A DNA stretch of 64,000 bases, taken from positions 1 to 64,000 of the forward strand of contig DATFDP010000255.1 in NCBI GenBank assembly GCA_035252015.1, written 5' to 3'. The number at the start of each line of letters is the position of its first letter. Position 1 is the first letter of the stretch. Position numbers and translations under genes: made by a program. This document shows positions 1 through 7,512 of the stretch, piece by piece. Source of the stretch: JAICWP01 sp035252015 (GTDB lineage: Bacteria > Acidobacteriota > Terriglobia > Terriglobales > Acidobacteriaceae). Under the pieces are notes generated by a model. That model ran no database searches, was not told the DNA's origin, and worked only from the letters and a program-made list of their open reading frames with translations.

Positions 1-2
1 TG

Positions 3-236
3 CAGGTGAAGATGGATGAACTGTTCGGCCATGCCCTCTGGAAGCTGCGAATGGGATTCGTTCCTTCTATTCTACTCAGCCCGGCGGCCTGCCTGCGACA
101 CCCAAATATCCACAGTTTGTGCGATTTACGCCAGGCCGCCATGCGTTGGCACAACTTCGGGCAGGTGGCCCACTCAAGCCCGATTTTGGCAGGTGGCCCA
201 CTCAAGCCCGGTTTTGGCTTGAGTGGGAACCAATGA
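3..236 (+). other. Open frame running in from the left edge, not recognised
   Basis: This frame is open from the window edge to a TGA at 234-236 and could be the 3' end of a gene that starts outside the window. Its last third lies inside the duplicated repeat at 161-227, so at least that part is probably not a conserved protein. No domain or motif is recognisable. It may equally be non-coding sequence upstream of the nucleoside hydrolase gene. Confidence 0.15.
161..227. repeat. Duplicated 22-bp unit followed by its inverted core
   Basis: The unit gcaggtggcccactcaagcc (continued by cg) occurs at 161-182 and again at 189-210. The core cccactcaagcc of the second copy (197-208) is then answered by its reverse complement at 216-227, so the right half can fold into a 12-bp hairpin. 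The layout looks like a small dispersed intergenic repeat unit. No copy was noticed elsewhere in this window. Confidence 0.6.
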
Positions 237-284
237 GAAGATCGCAGTTCAGTCGGGTCGCTTAATGTGCAGAGCCGAACCATT

Positions 285-313
285 CCCACACAACGAAAAC
301 CACGTTGTGTGGG
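285..313. repeat. 11-bp inverted repeat (hairpin)
   Basis: The arms cccacacaacg (285-295) and cgttgtgtggg (303-313) are perfect complements around a 7-base loop. The hairpin lies between the duplicated unit at 161-227 and the nucleoside hydrolase start at 393. It is probably part of the same intergenic repeat block, and its role is unknown. Confidence 0.5.
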
Positions 314-392
314 CCACCGCCCAGGGCTGCAGGGATGCGCCCGAGTGTGGCATGCTAGAAGGCCCCAGGTGCAAAGGAACAAAGGATTGCCC

Positions 393-1415
393 GTGAACTG
401 CCGCAGGGCCATCATCATCCTCTTCATGCTTGCCTTCTCTTCCCTGGCTGCCTCCCAGCCGGTACGCATCATTTTCGACACCGACATGGGCAACGACATT
501 GACGACGCTCTAGCCTTGGCCATGCTGCACGCCTTCGAGAGCCGCGGCGAGGCCAAGCTGCTGGCCGTCACCATCACCAAGGACAACCGCTGGGCCGCGC
601 CGTATGTGGACCTGGTGAACACGTTTTACGGACGGGGCGATATTCCCGTCGGCATGGTGCATAACGGCAAGACGCCGCAGAGCAATCCCATGATTCAGGG
701 GCCTTCGGAGCGCAAGCGGCCGGACGGCAGCTACGTGTATCCACACAAGATCACCGATGGCAGCCAGGCGCCAGAAGCCGTCGGCTTGCTGCGAAAAATC
801 TTGGCACAGCAGCAGGATAGCAGCGTGGTGGTAGTGCAGACTGGCTTCAGCACCAATCTGGCCCGACTGCTCGATTCGCCGCCGGACAGCGACAGCCCGT
901 TCAGCGGCCGCGAACTGGCAGCAAAAAAAGTTCGCCTGCTGGTAGCCATGGCGGGCAATTACGTTTCCACCAAGCCGGAGTTCAACGTAGAAACCGACGT
1001 TGCTTCGGCCAGCAAGCTGTTTGCGGAGTGGCCTACGCCCATTGTGGTCAGCGGCTATGAGGTAGGTGAATCCATGCTCTTTCCCGCCACCAGCATCGAG
1101 CACGACTTTTCTTATCTGCCCGACCATCCAGTGGCCGAGGGCTATCGCCTGCTGATGAAGATGCCCTACGACCGCCCGACCTGGGATTTAACCGCGACGC
1201 TTTACGCGGTTTGGCCGGACCACGGATTTTTCGATCTCTCGCCTCCCGGCAAGATCACCGTGCTTCCCGATGGCGGAACAAAGTTCACTCCGGATCCCAA
1301 GGGCAACGCGCGCTACCTGATCGCCACCGCAGCCCAGCGTCCGCGCACGTTGGAAACCATGATTCTGCTGGCCAGCCAGCCCCCGGAGCAGGCCCGCGCC
1401 GCTGCGGCGCATTAA
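393..1415 (+). CDS. Secreted nucleoside hydrolase-like protein (IUNH family)
   Basis: About 340 residues. An N-terminal hydrophobic signal (residues about 5-21, ending LAASQP) leads directly into DTDMGNDIDDALAL (about 29-42). This corresponds to the Asp-rich calcium-binding motif (DTDxGxDDxxA) that opens the inosine-uridine nucleoside hydrolase fold, and the length suits the family. The predicted role is hydrolysis of the N-glycosidic bond of ribonucleosides, here outside the cytoplasm. The frame is open further upstream to 267, but that stretch reads through the hairpin repeat. The GTG at 393, preceded by a purine-rich AAAGGA/AAAGG stretch and followed by a good signal peptide, is the better start. 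The gene stands alone and converges on the TonB gene. Family membership is confident, substrate unknown. Confidence 0.85.
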   Translation: MNCRRAIIILFMLAFSSLAASQPVRIIFDTDMGNDIDDALALAMLHAFESRGEAKLLAVTITKDNRWAAPYVDLVNTFYGRGDIPVGMVHNGKTPQSNPMIQGPSERKRPDGSYVYPHKITDGSQAPEAVGLLRKILAQQQDSSVVVVQTGFSTNLARLLDSPPDSDSPFSGRELAAKKVRLLVAMAGNYVSTKPEFNVETDVASASKLFAEWPTPIVVSGYEVGESMLFPATSIEHDFSYLPDHPVAEGYRLLMKMPYDRPTWDLTATLYAVWPDHGFFDLSPPGKITVLPDGGTKFTPDPKGNARYLIATAAQRPRTLETMILLASQPPEQARAAAAH

Positions 1416-1482
1416 GCTGAAGCGCAGGCGCCAAGTAGCCGAGCCTAAACCGGAACCAGCGGCCCAATAAGGAAAATGAAAC

Positions 1483-1504
1483 GGGGAGGCAGGTTCGCCT
1501 CCCC
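1483..1504 (-). terminator. Strong hairpin between convergent genes
   Basis: The arms ggggaggc (1483-1490) and gcctcccc (1497-1504) form a perfect 8-bp stem with a 6-base loop. Read on the minus strand the stem is followed by a T-rich stretch (gtttcatttt), which fits a Rho-independent terminator for the TonB gene ending at 1527. It may also slow transcription arriving from the nucleoside hydrolase gene. Confidence 0.6.
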
Positions 1505-1526
1505 TGGTTAGATTTCCTGAACTGTA

Positions 1527-2537
1527 TTAGTACAGCCGGAAATTAACTTCCACGTTGATCTGCACGGCCACTGCGTGGCCATCTTTCATGGCAGGCTCAA
1601 ACTTCCAGTTGCGCACCGCCTCGATGGCTTTCTGGTCCAATCCCATGCCCAGCGAACGCGCCACCTTGATGTCGTGCGGCCGGCCATCCGGACCCACAAT
1701 CAGCCACAGCACGCAGGTGCCCTGGTACTTGGCCTTGCGCGCTTCCTCAGAGTACTCGGGATCAGGCGTATAGACCGCGCGCGGAGCAGAAACGCCGCCG
1801 CCCACGCGGAACACGCCGCCACCGATGCCACCGCCGCGGCCCGGCCCAACACCCGGCCCTGTGCCCGAGCCCACACCACCTCCAGATCCCGACCCAATGC
1901 CGCCGCCCGAGCCCGTGCCGTTCGAAGGCGGGCCCGCCGGAATCGCCGCTTTGGGATCGCCAAAATTCGGCATGTTGTTCGCTGCCAGATGCACCTGCGG
2001 CGGAACCACTACCGTGGGCTCTGCGGTCAGCTTGGGGTGATCATTACGCACCACCATGGCCGGTGGAGTGATCTGCTCCATGGCCAACTTGGGCAGTTTG
2101 CCCTTAGGCGCCTGCATTTTGTCGCGGTCACCACCGCCGCCGCCACCGCCTATGGTGTCATTCTTTTTGCTCGACATCGGCGTGTAAGGCGAGAGATCCG
2201 GCGCCACCAGCGTCACCGTCTCGTGTTTCTCCACCTGCTTGACCACCCGCGCGCCGATCAGCGACCCGGCCACAATACCGCCGATGGCCAGGCAGTGCAG
2301 CACAATCGAACCCGCCGCGCTCTTTTTCTTGTAGTTGTACTCGCCCCAGATTTCCTTGACCGGAACTGGCTTGGAGGTCAGCTGCAGGGGCGGAAGCTTG
2401 GGCGGATGCCGCCACTCATGGATGCTCTCGCGCAGCGTTTTCCACCACGGGCGATCGAGCGTTTCCGATCTCAAAAGCAGGTCGAGTTCCGGCTCGGCTT
2501 GCCTCTCCGTTGGGGAGATCATTACGTCATTAGCCAT
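1527..2537 (-). CDS. TonB family energy-transducer protein
   Basis: About 336 residues from ATG 2537. The frame is open to a GTG at 2579, but there the nearest AGGA is only one base away. A cytoplasmic N-terminal segment of about 70 residues is followed by one membrane helix (SIVLHCLAIGGIVAGSLIGA), then a long periplasmic linker with a Gly7 run and a second Gly/Ser-rich stretch. A TonB C-terminal domain fills the last 90 residues (TPDPEYSEEA, GPDGRPHDIKVARSLG, AIEAVRNWKFEPA). TonB proteins couple the inner-membrane proton gradient to outer-membrane transporters or contribute to envelope integrity. No exbB or exbD lies in the window, so any motor is encoded elsewhere. The gene is divergent from ileS. 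The Gly-rich linker is unusual compared with the Pro/Lys-rich linker of classical TonB. Confidence 0.85.
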   Translation of the reverse strand: MANDVMISPTERQAEPELDLLLRSETLDRPWWKTLRESIHEWRHPPKLPPLQLTSKPVPVKEIWGEYNYKKKSAAGSIVLHCLAIGGIVAGSLIGARVVKQVEKHETVTLVAPDLSPYTPMSSKKNDTIGGGGGGGDRDKMQAPKGKLPKLAMEQITPPAMVVRNDHPKLTAEPTVVVPPQVHLAANNMPNFGDPKAAIPAGPPSNGTGSGGGIGSGSGGGVGSGTGPGVGPGRGGGIGGGVFRVGGGVSAPRAVYTPDPEYSEEARKAKYQGTCVLWLIVGPDGRPHDIKVARSLGMGLDQKAIEAVRNWKFEPAMKDGHAVAVQINVEVNFRLY

Positions 2538-2816
2538 ATCTTCGTCCCGGCTGGGTACCTCTTGGGTGGGCAGAGTCACGTCCTGCCATTAAACGAGATG
2601 AGCACATGACGTGCCAAGTTGCTTTTTGGATTCAGAGTGCTTTCCCCCGTGCTCACCGCCACTTGCAACCAGCTTAGCATCCAAAGACCACCCAGATGTA
2701 CTTGGGATACTCACTTTTAGATGCCAAAATGCCCAAAACGACACTCAAAAAGAAAAACCTACACGGTTATCACGGATAGCTTATCGGATTCCATTTTGGG
2801 AAGGTATCGGGAGGCG

Positions 2817-2846
2817 TTGGACTGCCGTTTCCCTGCTCCCTATAAT
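2817..2846 (+). promoter_or_regulatory. Sigma70-type promoter for ileS
   Basis: TTGGAC (2817-2822) and a perfect TATAAT (2841-2846) are separated by 18 bases. The expected transcription start is near 2853, about 25 bases before the GTG start of ileS, with GGAG at 2863-2866. No T-box-like leader is possible in such a short untranslated region. The rest of the 2580-2878 gap shows nothing else recognisable. Confidence 0.65.
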
Positions 2847-2878
2847 GAAAGCACTTTAACACGGAGAGTCAAGCAAGC

Positions 2879-5734
2879 GTGGCCCTGGAGCTGAAAGCTA
2901 CCCTCAACCTGCCCAAAACCGACTTCGCCATGAAGGCGAACTTGCCCCAGAACGAGCCCAAAATGCTCACTCGCTGGCAGGAAATGGGCATCTACCACCG
3001 CCTGCGTCAGGTCCGCTCCGGCGCCCCCCTTTACATTCTGCACGATGGGCCGCCCTACGCTAACGGACCGATCCACTTGGGCACGGCGCTCAACAAGTCG
3101 CTGAAAGATTTCGTCGTTAAGTCCAAGAACATGGCGGGCTTCGACGCTCCGTACATTCCCGGCTGGGACTGCCACGGCTTGCCTATTGAAATTAAAGTAG
3201 ATGCCGAACTGGGCGGCAAAAAGCTGACCATGCCAGCGCTGGCCGTGCGCCGCGCATGCCGCAAATACGCGGAAAAATACCTGGATCTGCAGCGCACGCA
3301 GTTCAAGCGCCTGGGCGTTTTGGGGCGTTGGGAGCAGCCATACTCCACCATGAACCCCGATTACGAATCGGTGGTTCTGGCCACTTTTTACAAATTTTTT
3401 GAGAATGGCTTTGTATACAAAGGCTTACGTCCGGTTTACTGGTGCATATTCGATCGCACCGCCCTGGCCGAAGCGGAAGTTGAGTATAAAGACCACATTT
3501 CCCCTGGCGTGTGGGTGAAATACCGCATGCAGTCCGACCCGCGGGACCTGGATTCCGAGCTTGCGGCCAAACGCATTTTCGAGGGCAAGAAGGTTTCTAC
3601 CATCATATGGACTACCACCCCCTGGACCCTGCCGGCCTCCATGGCGGTCGCATTCCATCCGCATGAGGAATATGTTGCAGTTGAGGCGGACGGGGAAATT
3701 TACATTGTTGCTGAAAAGCTGGCCCAGGTAACGGCCGAGAAGTGCGGCTTCAAGGATTGGAAGATCGTCGCCAAATTTCCCGGCGAGAAGCTGGAGCACC
3801 TGTACTTTTACCATCCTTTCCTGCCCTGGGAGCAGCGCAAGATCCTGGGCGTGCTGGGAGATTACGTCACCATGGACCAGGGCACCGGCGTGGTCCACAC
3901 CGCGCCCTCGCATGGCGCGGAGGACTTCTACACCGGGCAAAAATACAAGCTCGACCAGACGTGCAACGTGGATGCGGAAGGGCGCCTGCACAATGGCTTG
4001 CCCGAGTACGAAGGTAAGACTGTATTCGAAGCCAACCAGCCCATCGTCGAGCTTTTGAAGGCGCGGGGCGTGCTGCTGCACACGGAGAAGCTGGAGCACT
4101 CCTATCCTCATTGCTGGCGCTGCCATAATCCGGTGATTTTCCGCGCCACCGAGCAGTGGTTCATCAACATGGAAACGCCCATGGGCGGCGGCACGCTGCG
4201 TTCGCGCGCTCTGGATGAGATCAAAAAAGTTCGCTGGGACCCGGCCTGGGGTGAAGAGCGCATCTCGAACATGATTGCCACGCGCCCCGACTGGTGCATC
4301 TCCCGCCAGCGCGTCTGGGGCGTGCCCATCGCTGTGTTCCTGTGTTCCGGTTGCGGGAAAGCGCTGAACTCGCCCGAGGTCAATCGCGCCGTCGTAAAGA
4401 TGGTGGCGGAAAAAGGCGTGGACTCCTGGTACACGCCGGAAGCCGATTCGCTGCCGCCGCCAGCAACTCGCTGCCCGGCCTGCGGGGGCTCCTCCTTCAC
4501 CCGCGAAATGGACATCATTGACGTCTGGTTCGAGTCCGGCTCCAGCTACCTGGTGGTTCAGTCCCAGGAACCAGGCTATCCCTGGCCTGCCGATCTCTAC
4601 ACCGAGGGCGGCGACCAGCATCGCGGCTGGTTCCACTCTTCCCTGCTCTGCTCCATCGCTGCCCGCAACTCCGCACCCTACAAAGCGGTGGCCACCAGCG
4701 GCTGGACCCTCGACGAGCAGGGCCGAGCCATGCACAAGTCCCTGGGCAACGATGTTGACCCGGTGGACATTGCCGAGCGCCTGGGCGGCGAAATCGTGCG
4801 CCTGTGGGTGGCTTCGGTTGATTTCCGCGAAGACGTGGTCGGCTCCGAGCGGCTTATGCAGCGCGTGGCCGAGAACTACCGCAAACTGCGTAACACCTTC
4901 CGCTACATCCTGGGGAACCTGTCCGGCTTCGATCCGGTGCAGCACACCGTGCCCTACGAGAACATGGAACCGATAGACCGCTACATGCTGCTGCAAACCG
5001 CAGAACTCAACCAGCAGGTCCGGGCCTGGTACGAGCGCTTCGAGTTTCACAAGGTTTACCAGCGTGTGAACCAGTTCTGCGTGGTGGATCTGAGCGCCTT
5101 CTACTTTGACGTGCTGAAGGACCGGCTCTACACTTACGCCCCTAAATCGCGCGGCCGGCGCTCCGGCCAGACCGCCGTCTGGCGCATTGGCGAGGCGCTG
5201 GTGCGGCTGCTGGCGCCTCTCCTGAGCTTTACCGCGGAGGAGGTATGGCAGCACATGCCCAGGGTAGCCGGCCGCCTGGAAAGCGTGCATTTGGCCCAGT
5301 TTCCCAGCCAGCAGGAAATCCTCGGAATTGCGACCCCATCCCGCAATGGCGAATCCAATGAGGAGCAGCTTCGCTCTGACTGGACGCTGCTACGCGGCGT
5401 CCGCGACGAGGTGCTGAAAGCGCTGGAGGGGGCTCGTAACCAGAAGCTGATTGGCGGGAGTCTGGAGGCACAGGTTACGCTGGTCGCTCCCGAGCCTGCC
5501 TATTCCGTGCTGGCGCGGTATGCCCAGGAGTTACGGTACTTGTTCATCGTTTCCGCGGTAACCTTGGAAAATGCTGCCGCGGATGGCGCCGGCGGCGTGC
5601 GCGTTGAAGTGTGCAAGGCCTCGGGACGCAAATGCGAGCGCTGCTGGAACTATTCGACCCACGTGGGAGAAGACACGGAGTACCCCGGAGTCTGCGAGCG
5701 CTGCAGTGCTGTGCTGAGGGAGTGGGAAGGTTAA
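2879..5734 (+). CDS. ileS: Isoleucyl-tRNA synthetase
   Basis: 951 residues, a full-length class I aminoacyl-tRNA synthetase that charges tRNA-Ile in the cytoplasm. The HIGH-type motif is in DGPPYANGPIHLGTALNK (about 56-73). The editing (CP1) domain includes TTPWTLPASMAVAF (about 245-258). The WCISRQRVWGVPIA block and the KMSKS-type loop AMHKSLGND (about 616-624) follow. The C-terminus carries a four-cysteine zinc finger (KCERCW...CERC, about 919-942), typical of bacterial IleRS. The start is GTG at 2879, which agrees with the family N-terminus and the promoter just upstream. lspA follows 21 bases downstream, the same ileS-lspA pairing seen in Escherichia coli. Confidence 0.97.
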   Translation: MALELKATLNLPKTDFAMKANLPQNEPKMLTRWQEMGIYHRLRQVRSGAPLYILHDGPPYANGPIHLGTALNKSLKDFVVKSKNMAGFDAPYIPGWDCHGLPIEIKVDAELGGKKLTMPALAVRRACRKYAEKYLDLQRTQFKRLGVLGRWEQPYSTMNPDYESVVLATFYKFFENGFVYKGLRPVYWCIFDRTALAEAEVEYKDHISPGVWVKYRMQSDPRDLDSELAAKRIFEGKKVSTIIWTTTPWTLPASMAVAFHPHEEYVAVEADGEIYIVAEKLAQVTAEKCGFKDWKIVAKFPGEKLEHLYFYHPFLPWEQRKILGVLGDYVTMDQGTGVVHTAPSHGAEDFYTGQKYKLDQTCNVDAEGRLHNGLPEYEGKTVFEANQPIVELLKARGVLLHTEKLEHSYPHCWRCHNPVIFRATEQWFINMETPMGGGTLRSRALDEIKKVRWDPAWGEERISNMIATRPDWCISRQRVWGVPIAVFLCSGCGKALNSPEVNRAVVKMVAEKGVDSWYTPEADSLPPPATRCPACGGSSFTREMDIIDVWFESGSSYLVVQSQEPGYPWPADLYTEGGDQHRGWFHSSLLCSIAARNSAPYKAVATSGWTLDEQGRAMHKSLGNDVDPVDIAERLGGEIVRLWVASVDFREDVVGSERLMQRVAENYRKLRNTFRYILGNLSGFDPVQHTVPYENMEPIDRYMLLQTAELNQQVRAWYERFEFHKVYQRVNQFCVVDLSAFYFDVLKDRLYTYAPKSRGRRSGQTAVWRIGEALVRLLAPLLSFTAEEVWQHMPRVAGRLESVHLAQFPSQQEILGIATPSRNGESNEEQLRSDWTLLRGVRDEVLKALEGARNQKLIGGSLEAQVTLVAPEPAYSVLARYAQELRYLFIVSAVTLENAAADGAGGVRVEVCKASGRKCERCWNYSTHVGEDTEYPGVCERCSAVLREWEG

Positions 5735-5755
5735 GATAGGATTGAGCCAAGACAC

Positions 5756-6271
5756 ATGACATCTGAGCATGCCATGCGCAAGTACCACTTCCTGATCGCC
5801 GCCCTGGTGGTCATCTTCGACCGGCTGGCGAAGTGGATAGTGGACAAAAACATCGCTCTGCACGAGAGCGTAGCCGTGGTTCCCGGATTCTTCCACCTCA
5901 CCCACGTGGAGAATCGCGGCGCGGCGTTCGGGCTGTTTGCCGAATCGCCTTCGGAGTGGAAAATCGCTGTGCTGGTGCTGTTTTCCCTGGTTGCCCTGGT
6001 CGTGGTTTCCGCCCTGTTATGGAAGAACAGCCACGCCATGACCACCACCGGCGTAGGTCTGGCCCTGATCCTCGGGGGTGCGCTAGGCAACTTGTGGGAC
6101 CGCCTGGTCAGCGGCCAGGTGGTGGATTTTCTCGACTTCTATGTCGGCAGTTATCATTGGCCCGCCTTCAACCTTGCTGATAGCGCCATCGTGATCGGCG
6201 CCCTGCTGTTGGTAACCGAAATTCTCTTCAGCAAATCACCCAGCGAGCAGAAAGTGGTCAGCAACCGCTAA
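5756..6271 (+). CDS. lspA: Lipoprotein signal peptidase (signal peptidase II)
   Basis: 171 residues with four membrane helices. An inner-membrane aspartyl protease that cleaves prolipoprotein signal peptides after lipidation. Family signatures are visible: HVENRGAAFGLF, then GGALGNLWDRL...GQVVDFLDF with the first catalytic Asp, and PAFNLADSAI with the second. The start is taken as ATG 5756. An in-frame ATG at 5774 would give a conventional shorter N-terminus (MRKYHFL) and cannot be excluded, because neither has a strong ribosome binding site. Probably cotranscribed with ileS. Its TAA overlaps the stop of the convergent methyltransferase gene. Substrates in this window would include the BON lipoprotein. 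Confidence 0.95.
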   Translation: MTSEHAMRKYHFLIAALVVIFDRLAKWIVDKNIALHESVAVVPGFFHLTHVENRGAAFGLFAESPSEWKIAVLVLFSLVALVVVSALLWKNSHAMTTTGVGLALILGGALGNLWDRLVSGQVVDFLDFYVGSYHWPAFNLADSAIVIGALLLVTEILFSKSPSEQKVVSNR

Positions 6272-7134
6272 TCTCTAGCAGGATCTGCCGAGCTCAGGCA
6301 CAGCTCGCCGGAGTGCACCAGGCAGGAGTCGCAAGGCTCGTGGACATCGCGGCGCACCGATTTCAGCTGGAACAGCGCGCCGCTGGCCATGGCTTTGCCC
6401 AGTAGAGCTTCTACGTGCGAGTTGCGCAAGCTGCTGCACGAATAAATGGCGACGAATGTGGCCACGCGGGCTGCAAAGCCTGCCGGTTCGCGCGTTATCT
6501 TCACCATCATTCCCTTCCCCACATTGGGAGCCAGCGGCACGGTGAGCGGCAACAGCAGGCGACCGCTCGGGCGCAGCCGCTCCAGCCATCTGGGATGAGG
6601 ATGGGTAACGCCGGCGTTGATGAGCATGGCGTCGCATTCGCCGGGGTCCAGTACCGCCCCATCGCCCTGGTGCACAGTTACATTGGGATATCCGGCAAGG
6701 TTCTCCCGCGCGCGCGCCGCCAGCTTTTCATCTATCTCGCTTGCAACCACCTGCCCGCCCGCCCCCACCACTTCCGCCAGAACGGCGGTGTAGTAGCCCA
6801 CGCCACAACCCAAGTGATAGACGCGGTCGGCAGGCCGCACCTCCAGTTCATCTATCCAGCGGGCCAGTGTGCCAGGCTGGCCGTTGTTCAGGTCGCGCGC
6901 AGTGTCGAGGGCAATGGGCACATTGTGATAAACGTGGCGCGGGTCGGCATCTTCGCTGCGCAGATATGCGCTGTCGCCCAGCGCCAAGTCCATGGAGCGA
7001 ACGTGCCACGGTCCCGGACCCAGGAATTTCTCCCGCGGGACGCGTGCGAACGCCTCTACCAGGACCGCTGATTTCACACTGCCCGCCAGCCGGATTTCCT
7101 CGGCGTAGAAGCGGCGGCACTCCTGCAGCGTCAT
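6268..7134 (-). CDS. Protein-L-isoaspartate O-methyltransferase family protein
   Basis: About 288 residues from ATG 7134. The frame is open to 7296, but the extension has no conserved character. This is a Rossmann-fold SAM methyltransferase. The motif I region HLGCGVGYYTAVLAEVVG and the post-motif ASEIDEKLA match PCMT enzymes that methylate L-isoaspartyl residues so that damaged proteins can be repaired. The N-terminal EAFARVPREKFLGPGPW also fits. The C-terminal half is longer and more diverged than in Pcm and ends in a Cys-containing tail (EPCDSCLVHSGELC), so the target could differ. The stop codon overlaps that of lspA. Family confident, exact substrate less so. Confidence 0.82.
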   Translation of the reverse strand: MTLQECRRFYAEEIRLAGSVKSAVLVEAFARVPREKFLGPGPWHVRSMDLALGDSAYLRSEDADPRHVYHNVPIALDTARDLNNGQPGTLARWIDELEVRPADRVYHLGCGVGYYTAVLAEVVGAGGQVVASEIDEKLAARARENLAGYPNVTVHQGDGAVLDPGECDAMLINAGVTHPHPRWLERLRPSGRLLLPLTVPLAPNVGKGMMVKITREPAGFAARVATFVAIYSCSSLRNSHVEALLGKAMASGALFQLKSVRRDVHEPCDSCLVHSGELCLSSADPARD

Positions 7135-7194
7135 AGGCGTGAGTATCCCACAATTAGCGCCAGAAGAGTGGCTGCCGCCGGCTGCCTGCCGGAG

Positions 7195-7210
7195 CATTGC
7201 CGCGGCAATG
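7195..7210. promoter_or_regulatory. Perfect 16-bp palindrome in divergent intergenic region
   Basis: CATTGCCGCGGCAATG reads the same on both strands. It lies 61 bases upstream of the methyltransferase start (7134) and about 300 bases before the Asp-box gene, in the 7135-7512 gap between these divergent genes. A dimeric regulator site is possible, but nothing in the window identifies the regulator. No other convincing element was seen in this gap. Confidence 0.35.
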
Positions 7211-7512
7211 AAACGCGAGAAAACGGCTTCTAGCCAGTTATGGTCGTTCTCCTGCCAGTATCCACCGGATTTTCGTATAGAACTCAACCGCCGCAACCTC
7301 CACGCCGAAATCCGCGGGTGGTCTGAAGCTAAAATGGAACAGCCAGAATGGAGCTACCGATCCTCAGAACTCGGCGGACTTTTACGTATTATTGAGCTCG
7401 TCGCCTTTTGCCCTCCCACAGCCCCAACTTCACCCGAAGACCAGCAGCCTGGGCTTGCGTATTCTTCGTCCTCACCATGGTTTATCCTGTGCGGCTTGGT
7501 CTTTTGTGGAGG

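Noticed and set aside
2580..2878. T-box riboswitch upstream of ileS
   Set aside because: The TATAAT promoter lies only about 33 bases before the start codon, leaving no room for a T-box leader.
3425..5290. Open frame of 621 codons antisense to ileS
   Set aside because: Complete overlap with a perfectly conserved synthetase gene; a by-product of GC-rich codon usage, with His/Gln/Ala-heavy composition.
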